Below are positions 20,966 to 27,978 of a stretch of 40,309 nt of DNA, one piece after another. Positions within the stretch are counted from its first letter, which is position 1, and each line of letters opens with the position of its first letter. The notes under the pieces are model-generated. The model did no database searches. It saw nothing but the letters and a program-made list of their open reading frames with translations, and was not told the origin of the DNA. The stretch is taken from assembly GCA_028711415.1 (NCBI GenBank), contig JAQTSG010000005.1:1-40309 (forward strand), written 5' to 3'. The stretch comes from Patescibacteria group bacterium (GTDB lineage Bacteria > Patescibacteriota > Patescibacteriia > Patescibacteriales > JAQTRU01). The position numbers were made by a program, and so were the translations under genes.

Positions 20966-22075
20966 TTAGTTGGGCAAGCCATCTTGTTCAGACAATAACC
21001 TTAAATATAAATCCTCGTATTCTTTAACAATTTTTTCTATGGCAAATTTTTCTTTCACTTTATCCTGTAAATTTAATCCCAGTCTTTCCCTTTCTCTTGG
21101 GCGTTCAATCAGATAATTTATTTTTTCCGCCAAGCCACTTACATCCTCTTTTCCAAATAATAAACCATCTTGACCATCTTCTATAATTTCTTTTATTCCG
21201 TCAACTCCGGAAGCGATAACCGGTAGACCAGCCAGTCCCGCTTCCAAAATCGCGATGCCGAATCCCTCCCAGCGGGAAGGCAGGACAAAAATATCTAAAG
21301 AGTTTAAAAATTCTGAAACATCTTTCTGCCAGCCCGCTAATTCCACCCGGCCGGATAGGTTTAATTTTTTTATGAGCTTTTCTAATCTTTTTCTCTCGGC
21401 GCCGTCACCGGCAATAAAACACTTTACTTTTTTATCCGTCTTAGCCAAGGCCGTAATCAAGCCGTCAAAACCTTTTTGCTTAGTAAGCCGACCAACCGAA
21501 CCGACAACAATTTCTTTCTTTTCATTATGGTAATCCCGGTTTTTGTTTAAAAATCTCTTAGCTTCCACGCCGTTATAAATAATTTCTGTTTTATTTCTGT
21601 CTGCTCCCTCAAATTTAACCGCGTAATCCTTTACGGCCCGCGAAACCGCTATGACAGAAGTAGCCAAACCGGCGGTAGACTTTTTAAGGATTTTTTTTAA
21701 AAAACTTTCCTGGTAATTTAAATTATGTTCGGTAGAGACTATAACTTTTACCCCGGCCAGCCGGCCGGCCAGCCGGCCAAAAATATCCGCTCCGAAAAGA
21801 TGGGTATGGATAATATCCGGCTTTTCTTTTTTTAATATTTTTACCAGCTTTAAAAAAACAAACAGGCCTAACTTTTTATCTCCCCCCGCTAAAATAAGCG
21901 GGATGCCTTCTCTTTTTAATTCCATCCCCCAAAAACCAAAACGTTTAAGACAAACAACTTTGCTTTCAAATTTTTCTTTATCCAAATTTTTCACGATATC
22001 AACCAATAGCTTTTCCGCTCCGCCCAGATCCAAAGTCGGGATGATATGGATTATTTTAATTTTTTTCTCCGGCAT
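20966..22075 (-). CDS. Family 4 glycosyltransferase (GT-B fold)
   Basis: This 369-residue GT4 enzyme begins KIIHIIPTLDLGGAEKLLVDIV (6-27), with HTHLFGADIFGRLAGRLAGVK (about 94-114) and STEHN. The donor domain starts at VVGSVGRLTKQKGFDGLITAL (about 190-210), followed by LPSRWEGFGIAILEAGLAGLPVI (about 275-297) with the E-x7-E motif. It overlaps the upstream O-antigen ligase-like gene by 20 bases, so the two are almost certainly one translational unit, consistent with assembly of one polysaccharide. Specific sugar and linkage are unknown. Confidence 0.93.
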   Translation of the reverse strand: MPEKKIKIIHIIPTLDLGGAEKLLVDIVKNLDKEKFESKVVCLKRFGFWGMELKREGIPLILAGGDKKLGLFVFLKLVKILKKEKPDIIHTHLFGADIFGRLAGRLAGVKVIVSTEHNLNYQESFLKKILKKSTAGLATSVIAVSRAVKDYAVKFEGADRNKTEIIYNGVEAKRFLNKNRDYHNEKKEIVVGSVGRLTKQKGFDGLITALAKTDKKVKCFIAGDGAERKRLEKLIKKLNLSGRVELAGWQKDVSEFLNSLDIFVLPSRWEGFGIAILEAGLAGLPVIASGVDGIKEIIEDGQDGLLFGKEDVSGLAEKINYLIERPRERERLGLNLQDKVKEKFAIEKIVKEYEDLYLRLLSEQDGLPN

Positions 22076-23447
22076 AGGCCTTATTTTCCCTTATTAAATA
22101 TATTGCCGCCAAAGTTAAAGCGATTGGCAGCCAAAGCTTTCCCTTATAATAAGAAGTGTTAGAAAACTCAAACAAAAATATGCCGAAACTGCCGACTGCT
22201 AAAGGCAGCAGCAACTTTAAATTATTTTTATATCTTTTAAGGGATTTATAAAATAAAGAAAAGATGCAGAAAACAAAAGCGGCAAAAGACAAAACTCCGA
22301 ATAAACCATTTTCCGCCAGTATTTTTTGCCCAAGGCCGTGCGAATCAAGCGGCGCTCCGTATTTCGCCCTGAACCTTACATTATCCGCGACTAAATTTAT
22401 AAACTCGCCCGCGCCCTGCCCGAAAAACGGTTTTTCCTTAAAGGCCTGCCAGGCGATCTCTGTCATCAATATTCTGTTCTCGGTTGAGCTCACGCCAATT
22501 TCATACTGGCTCTGGAGTTTCACCATATAAACAACCAAGGGAGACAAAATAATTAAAGCAACCGCTAAGGTAAGAATAATTTTTTTCCCGTATCTCCGGC
22601 TTTTATAAAAAAGATAAATAGCGGCCTCTAAAAATAAAACCAGCCAAGCGGCGCGGGAAAACGTTCCCAGTAATACCAAGCTTAAAAAAATAACCAGGAG
22701 ATTAATTGCCCGGCCGGCGGATCCTTCTTTAAACCAATATTTTAAAGCTAAAGAAAAAAATATAGCGACCAGCAAAACTTCCGCGATTAAATTATGGTTT
22801 TCGCCAATCGGGTAAATTCCGGAAATCCCGATGGGCCGGACGCGGACAAATTCATTATACCAGTCCTGCTGGCTTAAAGAAACTAACCCGACAACGGCCA
22901 CCAGCAAGCCGGAGATTAGAAAGCAGATTAGGCAATTTCTTAAGGTCTTTTTTTCTCTTATGATGTTCACCGGCAGAACAACATAAGCCAGATAAAAAAA
23001 CATTATCCAGCGAAGGGAATACCAGATATTGGTAAAAATATCGCCGGCTAAAATATTGCTGATGCTCACGCTTAGAAAAAATATGAGGAAAGGCAAGGCC
23101 AAGGGTAATTTTATTTCCTTTAACTCATCTTTGGAAAAAAATAAAAAACGGAAAAAAATTCTTAAAAAATAAGCCGCTAAAACGACTATCGCCAATAAAT
23201 CAATAAACGGGATTACTAAATTGCCAACGTTAAAATTTAAATCAATAACCGGCAGAAATAATATCATTAAATAAAGTCCAATCTCGGGTTTAATCGCTAA
23301 GATAGCTAAAACCAAAAAAGCTAAAAAAATAGCGGCCGCGACCAAGGGAGAAAAACAAAACAGAACCGAGCTTAAAGCAAAAGTTAAAGCTAAAAAACCC
23401 GTTATAACCCACTTATCCCTCTTATTTTCCCAAGTAAAATAATTCAC
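22056..23447 (-). CDS. O-antigen ligase/polymerase-like membrane protein (Wzy/WaaL family)
   Basis: The family joins or polymerises lipid-linked oligosaccharides on the outer face of the membrane. The 463-residue product has about 11-12 hydrophobic segments and a large loop between late segments (about 315-390) containing STENRILMTEIAWQAFKEKP, FFGQGAGEF and DSHGLGQKILAENG; the H of the last motif is the usual conserved residue. The start codon is GTG at 23447; no upstream ATG fits. In a presumably monoderm cell, this would act in polymerising or attaching a cell-surface polysaccharide and not lipopolysaccharide. It heads the glycosyltransferase cluster. Polymerase and ligase cannot be told apart by eye. 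Confidence 0.88.
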   Translation of the reverse strand: MNYFTWENKRDKWVITGFLALTFALSSVLFCFSPLVAAAIFLAFLVLAILAIKPEIGLYLMILFLPVIDLNFNVGNLVIPFIDLLAIVVLAAYFLRIFFRFLFFSKDELKEIKLPLALPFLIFFLSVSISNILAGDIFTNIWYSLRWIMFFYLAYVVLPVNIIREKKTLRNCLICFLISGLLVAVVGLVSLSQQDWYNEFVRVRPIGISGIYPIGENHNLIAEVLLVAIFFSLALKYWFKEGSAGRAINLLVIFLSLVLLGTFSRAAWLVLFLEAAIYLFYKSRRYGKKIILTLAVALIILSPLVVYMVKLQSQYEIGVSSTENRILMTEIAWQAFKEKPFFGQGAGEFINLVADNVRFRAKYGAPLDSHGLGQKILAENGLFGVLSFAAFVFCIFSLFYKSLKRYKNNLKLLLPLAVGSFGIFLFEFSNTSYYKGKLWLPIALTLAAIYLIRENKAYAGEKN

Positions 23448-23496
23448 CTTATTTTTTTATTATATTGATAAATGATGTTTTATATTGACATAAAAA

Positions 23497-23529
23497 ATAA
23501 AAAAAGTCAAGGTATCTCTACCTTGACTT
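23497..23529 (-). terminator. Terminator overlapping the stop codon of the short GHL15-like gene
   Basis: Perfect 11-base arms AAGTCAAGGTA (23504-23514) and complement (23519-23529) flank TCTC. On the minus strand a T-run follows. The TAG stop (23520-23518) lies within the stem and loop, so the terminator is partly coding. Confidence 0.88.
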
Positions 23530-24609
23530 GTATATAATTTCTCCTTTCCTTTCTCCCGGCCAAACCTTGACAATGGCCTTGGAAAACTCCCTTTGCCAGG
23601 AACCGTCAAGCATTTCCCGGGCCGGACCAAGCGCCTTCCCGATTTCCTGATACTCGGGGAATCTCCTGATCAGGCCCTGGCCATAAGCGTAATAACCGTC
23701 GAAAAGCAGGGCGCTTGATAGGATAAATAACCTGTGCTCGGGATTGTTGGGGACCTGCCTGGCCTGGATAATGGAAAAGGGGCCGGTTTGAAAATAATTC
23801 GTCATTGACTTATACCAACCACCGGCCTTATCATCTCCCAAATAATCATTCGGGAACTCTTCAAACATCTTACCGTCAAGGATATTAAGGAACTCTAACG
23901 TTCCTTTATTCCCAACCATAAGAAAATTCGGGCCTTTTGCTTCTCGGATAACCCGGAGAAATTCCTGGATCCCCAAGGACCAGGAAAAATCAAGGATGGA
24001 AGTGTCGTCATTTTCTCCATTATTACCCGAGTCAATCCCTTTGTTTCTCCCGTAAGTCCCGATCCAGGAAACATCCCCGCCGGAATTATCCATGAAGTAG
24101 CCATCCCAGACGGAATTGAATAAGACTTTTTCCAAAAGAAACCGGGCAATCCACCGGTTATAGCGCGCTCCATTTACCTCGGGGCAGACGGCGCTTAGGT
24201 TAAGCATCCGCATACCTGGCCAAAAAATTACGGGCTCGCCATCTGGCTGGAGAAGCCACCATTTCCCGGCTGCTTCCACCTTTTCCAGAACTTCTTTTTG
24301 CAAAGTCCTGTTTGCCACCATTGGATAAAATAATTCCATTGGGTTGGAATAGGCCAGAAGCTTTACTTCCGGATTCCTTTTTTTAATCGCCCGAAGGTTA
24401 TCCGGATTGTTGACCAGATTTTCCATATCCGCTACTACCAGGTGAAAATTGGCCAAAGAGTCGGCTTCGTCTTTGGTCATTGTCGGCGAAGTCCAATAAG
24501 CGGCTAGTTTGGGATTGCCGCCTAACTTTGCCTTTCTTGCTATAATAGAACCGCAGCCACCGGCAATTATCGCAATCAGGAGCAAGAGACACATCCTTTT
24601 TATCTTCAT
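23518..24609 (-). CDS. GHL15-like putative glycoside hydrolase lipoprotein
   Basis: A 363-residue lipoprotein: hydrophobic signal with lipobox IIAGGC (Cys19). It is a paralogue of the 597-residue protein at 17774-19567, aligning through NPKLAAYW, HLVVADMENLVNNPDNLRAIKKRNPEV-type segments (the long paralogue has LLVLDMEVQENSRDNLKKI), and VWDGYFMDN, with the same two candidate Asp residues, but it lacks the C-terminal FG-GAP repeats. It is preceded by a good promoter and a strong AAAGGGGACTG ribosome binding site, and ended by a terminator, so it is a single-gene unit. It is probably anchored on the outer face of the membrane and could act on a surface glycan. Activity is unproven. Confidence 0.8.
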   Translation of the reverse strand: MKIKRMCLLLLIAIIAGGCGSIIARKAKLGGNPKLAAYWTSPTMTKDEADSLANFHLVVADMENLVNNPDNLRAIKKRNPEVKLLAYSNPMELFYPMVANRTLQKEVLEKVEAAGKWWLLQPDGEPVIFWPGMRMLNLSAVCPEVNGARYNRWIARFLLEKVLFNSVWDGYFMDNSGGDVSWIGTYGRNKGIDSGNNGENDDTSILDFSWSLGIQEFLRVIREAKGPNFLMVGNKGTLEFLNILDGKMFEEFPNDYLGDDKAGGWYKSMTNYFQTGPFSIIQARQVPNNPEHRLFILSSALLFDGYYAYGQGLIRRFPEYQEIGKALGPAREMLDGSWQREFSKAIVKVWPGERKGEIIYKSR

Positions 24610-24676
24610 CGCAGTCCCCTTTCAGTTGGGATATAATTTTAAAAAAATTTTCAAAGGAACAAAAAATTGATTTTTT

Positions 24677-24705
24677 ATATTAACATAACGGCAAAACTAA
24701 GTCAA
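24677..24705 (-). promoter_or_regulatory. Promoter of the GHL15-like lipoprotein gene
   Basis: TTGACT (24705-24700), a 17-base spacer and TAATAT (24682-24677) on the minus strand, 67 bases upstream of the start codon. Confidence 0.65.
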
Positions 24706-24724
24706 TTGCGTGTAAATATTTTAT

Positions 24725-24759
24725 AAAAAAAGGCGTCAGATGCAAGCATCTAACGCCTT
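24725..24759 (-). terminator. Terminator after the GGYNF-domain protein gene
   Basis: AAGGCGTCAGATGC (24730-24743) pairs with GCATCTAACGCCTT (24746-24759) with one mismatch, followed on the minus strand by a run of T. It closes the two-gene unit of the LysM protein and the small exported protein. Confidence 0.88.
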
Positions 24760-24781
24760 GAATTCAATTGTCCCGAACCGG

Positions 24782-25219
24782 TTATTTTTCCGGAACCGGA
24801 ATCGGCTTGAGGCGGAAATTGTAGCCGCCTCGATCATTGTCGACGATATCCTCTTCCCTTACCGCCTTAAGGAGAGAGGAATCAAGAGTGAGCAAGGCAT
24901 GAGGAATATACCTATTCCCCCCGATAGCGAAACAAAAAGAGAATTCTTTCTCCAGCGGAAGCATCACCCCCGCCTTGAAGAAATAATACTTTTTGTCCGC
25001 GGAGAGAGACATCTCCTCATCCCTCCATTCCGTCAAATCCGCCCTGAATTTGGGCTTTTCTCCCTCCACCGCGTCCACGAGCTTCTTGGCGACAAAAAAA
25101 GTCCCGTCCTCATACACGCCATAGAGGATGCTATCGGGCGGAGAGACGAATTCCTGCGCCTGGACTACGAAGCCAAGGGCGAAGAGGAAAAAGACGGCGA
25201 AGCAAAAGATTCTTTTCAT
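24782..25219 (-). CDS. Small exported protein with a single copy of a shared (G)GYNF domain
   Basis: I do not recognise this 145-residue protein. It has a signal peptide (1-20, ending VVQA) and one domain of about 110 residues. Motifs along it: DSILYGVYEDGTFFVAKKLV near the start, a W around residue 65, KKYYFFKAGVMLPLEKEFSF (about 76-95), YIPHALL, and EDIVDNDRGGYNFRLKPI near the end. The same pattern occurs twice in the protein at 31830-32900, so this is a repeated domain family within the locus. A strong AAAGGAACAGGG site precedes the ATG. Only 14 bases separate it from the upstream LysM gene, so they are co-transcribed. It is probably secreted or cell-surface associated; function unknown. 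Confidence 0.72.
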   Translation of the reverse strand: MKRIFCFAVFFLFALGFVVQAQEFVSPPDSILYGVYEDGTFFVAKKLVDAVEGEKPKFRADLTEWRDEEMSLSADKKYYFFKAGVMLPLEKEFSFCFAIGGNRYIPHALLTLDSSLLKAVREEDIVDNDRGGYNFRLKPIPVPEK

Positions 25220-25233
25220 ATCCCTGTTCCTTT

Positions 25234-26664
25234 CTATCTGAAAAACTTTTTTTGTGGTTCAAAATCCAGAGTGACACCAATAGAATTGCCATTAGCGTCT
25301 CGGAACTTTGAATTTCTGGTATTCTTAAATTCAACTCCAAATTTAAAAATATCTTCTTTGCTGCCTATACAAAATCCAACAATGCTAGTAATGCCATAAT
25401 CTTCGTAAGCATAGCTGGATTTTGCCACGATGCCGCTCTTAAAACCATCAAGGTCCCAGAGATAATATCTGGACCCGAAATTGACGCTCCCTTTATTCCC
25501 GGCCGGATCATTCCTTCTTGGAATCCGGCTATTGGCCCACCAGCTCTTTTTGCTGTGGCCAACATCAAAAATGAAATCAAGCCAAGTCTCAAATCTCCTT
25601 TCCTTGAAAATTTCAGCGCCATTACCATAAGAGTCAGCTGTAAGGCCGAAGTAAAGGATGGAATCATCCTGCTCGGCTTTATATCCTTTTCCGTCCCGGC
25701 CCTGGTCATGTTGCCGGCCAAGCTGTAAGGACGATGTAAAACGGTAATTTTTCATGGTCATGTCCAAAACCGGACCGACTGTAGCCCGATATCCATCGTA
25801 ACTAAAACCGCTTCCGGTTTTTCCTTGCCATCCGTTGGCGATACCGCCGATACCGAAATGGATATTGGTTAAAAAAGCGCCCTTGGTGGAAAAATAAAAG
25901 TTGCTTTTGCCGCCGTAATAATTACTTCCGCCCGCTCCTTGCAGAGGGAAATAATGTCCGGCCCAGAGATAAGTCTCATGGCGGCGAACAAAAACAGATT
26001 CATCCTTTTTCTCCGGGGGAACTAATGACGGAGGCGAAGCAGGCGGTTTTTTTGTTTCCAGTTTTGGTTCTTTTGGTTTATCCGGTTTCTTAAAAACCGG
26101 CTTATCTGGAATTTTTTCCTTCCACCAAGCCCAGTTATTGCAGATTGTCGGGGCAATCAGATAATAAACAGAATCGCCTACCTGACAAGAATACCTTTTT
26201 GCCTCATAGTAGACGGTGGAATCCGGCCAGGCCGCTACCACGTTATTGACCAGACGGTAATTGTTAAAAACCATCTGGCAAAAGCGTTCGCCTTTGGCCA
26301 GATAGTAATCTTCGCTATCCCCTCTTTCTACCCGCGCGATTAAAAACGCTTTCACGCTGCCAGGCAGAGAAAACATCTTGATCGCTTTGCGGAAATCTCT
26401 TTTACCAAAAGGATCGCCCCCGGGGTTTTTCCAAAGGAAAACTCCGGCTTCCGGAACTTCCGGAATCCTTAATTCCTGCCCGGTCCTTAATAAGGTCGGG
26501 TCGGAAATTTCCGGGTTGGCCGCCAGAATCTGCTGCCAGGTCAAACCATACTTCTTGGCGATCTGCGCCAAGGTTTCATTGGCTTTAACCATATAGGTTT
26601 CTTCGGCCTGCGCCAAAGCCGATACAGCCATAGCCACCAGTATTATCAACACAAACTTTTTCAT
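25234..26664 (-). CDS. Exported LysM-domain protein with a beta-rich C-terminal region
   Basis: A 476-residue protein with a signal peptide (1-20) and one LysM domain (about 24-68: TYMVKANETLAQIAKKYGLT to GQELRIP), which binds peptidoglycan-type glycans. A middle domain of unknown type follows (about 75-185), then a Pro/Lys-rich linker (about 186-220). The C-terminal half (about 225-476) is rich in aromatic and Gly residues with alternating polar/hydrophobic strands such as FYFSTKGAFLTNIHFGIGGI and NSIGVTLDFEPQKKFF. It looks like a beta-barrel or large beta-sheet domain, which is unexpected for a monoderm. It shares a transcript with the small protein downstream. Exact role unknown; attachment to the cell wall is likely. 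Confidence 0.75.
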   Translation of the reverse strand: MKKFVLIILVAMAVSALAQAEETYMVKANETLAQIAKKYGLTWQQILAANPEISDPTLLRTGQELRIPEVPEAGVFLWKNPGGDPFGKRDFRKAIKMFSLPGSVKAFLIARVERGDSEDYYLAKGERFCQMVFNNYRLVNNVVAAWPDSTVYYEAKRYSCQVGDSVYYLIAPTICNNWAWWKEKIPDKPVFKKPDKPKEPKLETKKPPASPPSLVPPEKKDESVFVRRHETYLWAGHYFPLQGAGGSNYYGGKSNFYFSTKGAFLTNIHFGIGGIANGWQGKTGSGFSYDGYRATVGPVLDMTMKNYRFTSSLQLGRQHDQGRDGKGYKAEQDDSILYFGLTADSYGNGAEIFKERRFETWLDFIFDVGHSKKSWWANSRIPRRNDPAGNKGSVNFGSRYYLWDLDGFKSGIVAKSSYAYEDYGITSIVGFCIGSKEDIFKFGVEFKNTRNSKFRDANGNSIGVTLDFEPQKKFFR

Positions 26665-26778
26665 GCTCGTCGTCCTTCTTATAGATTGTGAAAGAACGGA
26701 AAATCAGATTATTAAATTTAGAAAAAACTCCTTATTTCTCCCAAATTCAATCATCCAAGTTGACCCCATATTTCTAAC

Positions 26779-26816
26779 CCCGTTAGAAATAATCTTCTAA
26801 GCGAGGCTAACAGGGT
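26779..26816. repeat. Imperfect inverted repeat upstream of the LysM gene
   Basis: AACCCCGTTAG at 26777-26787 is answered by CTAACAGGGTT at 26807-26817 with one mismatch. It lies between the predicted LysM-gene promoter and its start codon, so it would be in the mRNA leader. Confidence 0.5.
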
Positions 26817-26825
26817 TGATATCTT

Positions 26826-26854
26826 AAGTTAACAAATTTCCCAATTTTTGTCAA
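26826..26854 (-). promoter_or_regulatory. Possible promoter of the LysM gene
   Basis: TTGACA (26854-26849), a 17-base spacer and TAACTT (26831-26826). The -35 is perfect and the -10 is poor. Confidence 0.4.
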
Positions 26855-26875
26855 TAGCGTGTTTCTTGCAACAAA

Positions 26876-26907
26876 GGGGTTCGACACCCTATAGGGTGTC
26901 GAACCCC
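26876..26907. repeat. 32-base perfect palindrome
   Basis: GGGGTTCGACACCCTA (26876-26891) is followed directly by its complete reverse complement (26892-26907), giving a palindrome without a loop. It lies between the lipoprotein terminator and the LysM promoter. Confidence 0.85.
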
Positions 26908-26928
26908 CAATACTTTTTATATTATTTC

Positions 26929-27043
26929 CTGCCTGCTCGCCTCTCCCGCTTAGCGGGATTTGGCCAGTCTCGCTCGCCTCGCTTTCGCTCCGACGAAGCG
27001 GGCCAGCTCGTCTATGCGGGCGAAGCGAGCCGGTAGGCAGGTA
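26929..27043. repeat. G+C-rich long imperfect inverted repeat
   Basis: CCTGCCTGCTCGCC at the left end and GGCGAAGCGAGCCGGTAGGC plus AGG at the right end pair imperfectly; nested CCCGC/GCGGG and GAAGCG words lie inside. The composition and words (GAAGCGAGC, GGTAGGCAGG) resemble dispersed palindromes I associate with CPR genomes, but this cannot be checked here. Together with its neighbours this fills the 26665-27126 gap; no gene is seen there. Confidence 0.65.
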
Positions 27044-27054
27044 GAATTTGCGGC

Positions 27055-27103
27055 AAAAAAAAGAAGACGGGCGCTGTGGATTAAACACACAACACACGTC
27101 TTC
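27055..27103 (-). terminator. Terminator of the lipoprotein gene at 27127-27651
   Basis: GAAGACG (27103-27097 on the minus strand) pairs with CGTCTTC (27069-27063) around a 27-base loop and is followed by a run of eight T. Confidence 0.65.
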
Positions 27104-27126
27104 CTGTAATAATCTATATAAATGTG

Positions 27127-27651
27127 CTACTTCTGCGGAACGGGATGATGTTCCCCCGTTCTGATGTTGAAAACGAACTCATAACCCCACTCCCCAGCTT
27201 CGTCCTGCCGGGCGTGCGGGTCGTCGGAAGATATAGTCAATCTTGTTCCACCTTCCGTTTCGGTCCAGACCCGGACCGTGTACCACTCCCCTTCATCAAC
27301 GAAGAACGAGGGAACCAGTACATACCCCCAAACCCGGGGATAATGATTATTCCCGTCAACACGGTTATCGGACACCGAGAAAAAACTCCAGGCGCTATCC
27401 GCGTTGACGAAAATCTGAAACTCAACAAACATCTGGAGCGACGAGTCTTTCATCGCCGGTTCCAGAATCGGTAATGAAACACCTATTCCCTGTCCCTGGA
27501 CAATCGCTTCTACCCGGGAAGGTCCTCTCACATCCTCCCCGGAAACCGTTTTCGTCGCTTGAACCGGCGGCTGAACCGACGGCTTGGGTCCGCAGCTGGC
27601 GAAAACCAGAGCAAGGACACAAGCGAAAATTGCTGACAAGAAAACTTTCAT
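27127..27651 (-). CDS. Hypothetical lipoprotein
   Basis: I do not recognise this family. The 174-residue product has a lipoprotein signal (1-19) with lipobox VFASC (Cys20), a short Pro-rich linker, and a beta-rich domain of about 130 residues containing MFVEFQIFVNADSAWSFF, YVLVPSFFVDEGEWYTVRVW and EWGYEFVFNIRTGEHHPVP. A Met five codons upstream (27666) is possible, but GGAGGAAAAGGCA is a good ribosome binding site for the ATG at 27651, so that is chosen. It is preceded by a tandem array of small hairpins and closed by its own terminator. Codon use looks richer in G+C than the backbone. Confidence 0.72.
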   Translation of the reverse strand: MKVFLSAIFACVLALVFASCGPKPSVQPPVQATKTVSGEDVRGPSRVEAIVQGQGIGVSLPILEPAMKDSSLQMFVEFQIFVNADSAWSFFSVSDNRVDGNNHYPRVWGYVLVPSFFVDEGEWYTVRVWTETEGGTRLTISSDDPHARQDEAGEWGYEFVFNIRTGEHHPVPQK

Positions 27652-27797
27652 TGCCTTTTCCTCCATGAACTGAGGGTGAAGGGTGATATGATCTGATTAC
27701 TTTTTATCTATATCAATTAAATTTGCTGCAGAAAAAACAGTTTTGCTTCCCCTATAAGATAATTTACTTCTTCTTAGCTTGCCCTTCTCTCCATCTC

Positions 27798-27946
27798 AGC
27801 GCCTATCGGCGGCTTAAGCTAACCTATCGGTCAAGCTTAAACGAATCTCCCTATCGGAAGATCTTTTGTCAGCTACCCTATCGGGAAAGCTGCTAAGACA
27901 AAAAGTGGCCTCAAGCTATGAAGCAAGTTATCCTAATGGATGGTAA
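27798..27946 (-). promoter_or_regulatory. Tandem array of hairpins capped by GATA loops
   Basis: Four adjacent hairpins, at 27798-27814, 27814-27840, 27845-27862 and 27864-27903, each have the apex CC-TATC-GG on the plus strand (CC-GATA-GG on the transcribed minus strand). The lower stems differ but stay paired: AGC/GCT, TTAAGCT/AGCTTAA, ATCT/AGAT, TTTTGTC+AGCT/AGCT+GACAAAA. A weaker fifth (27928-27946) has apex CC-TAAT-GG. They lie in the spacer between the DUF5018-like gene and the lipoprotein gene. No gene is seen in 27667-27978. Confidence 0.6.
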
Positions 27947-27978
27947 GAAATTTTTTCTTTTTTTCAGGTTGCTCCCTT

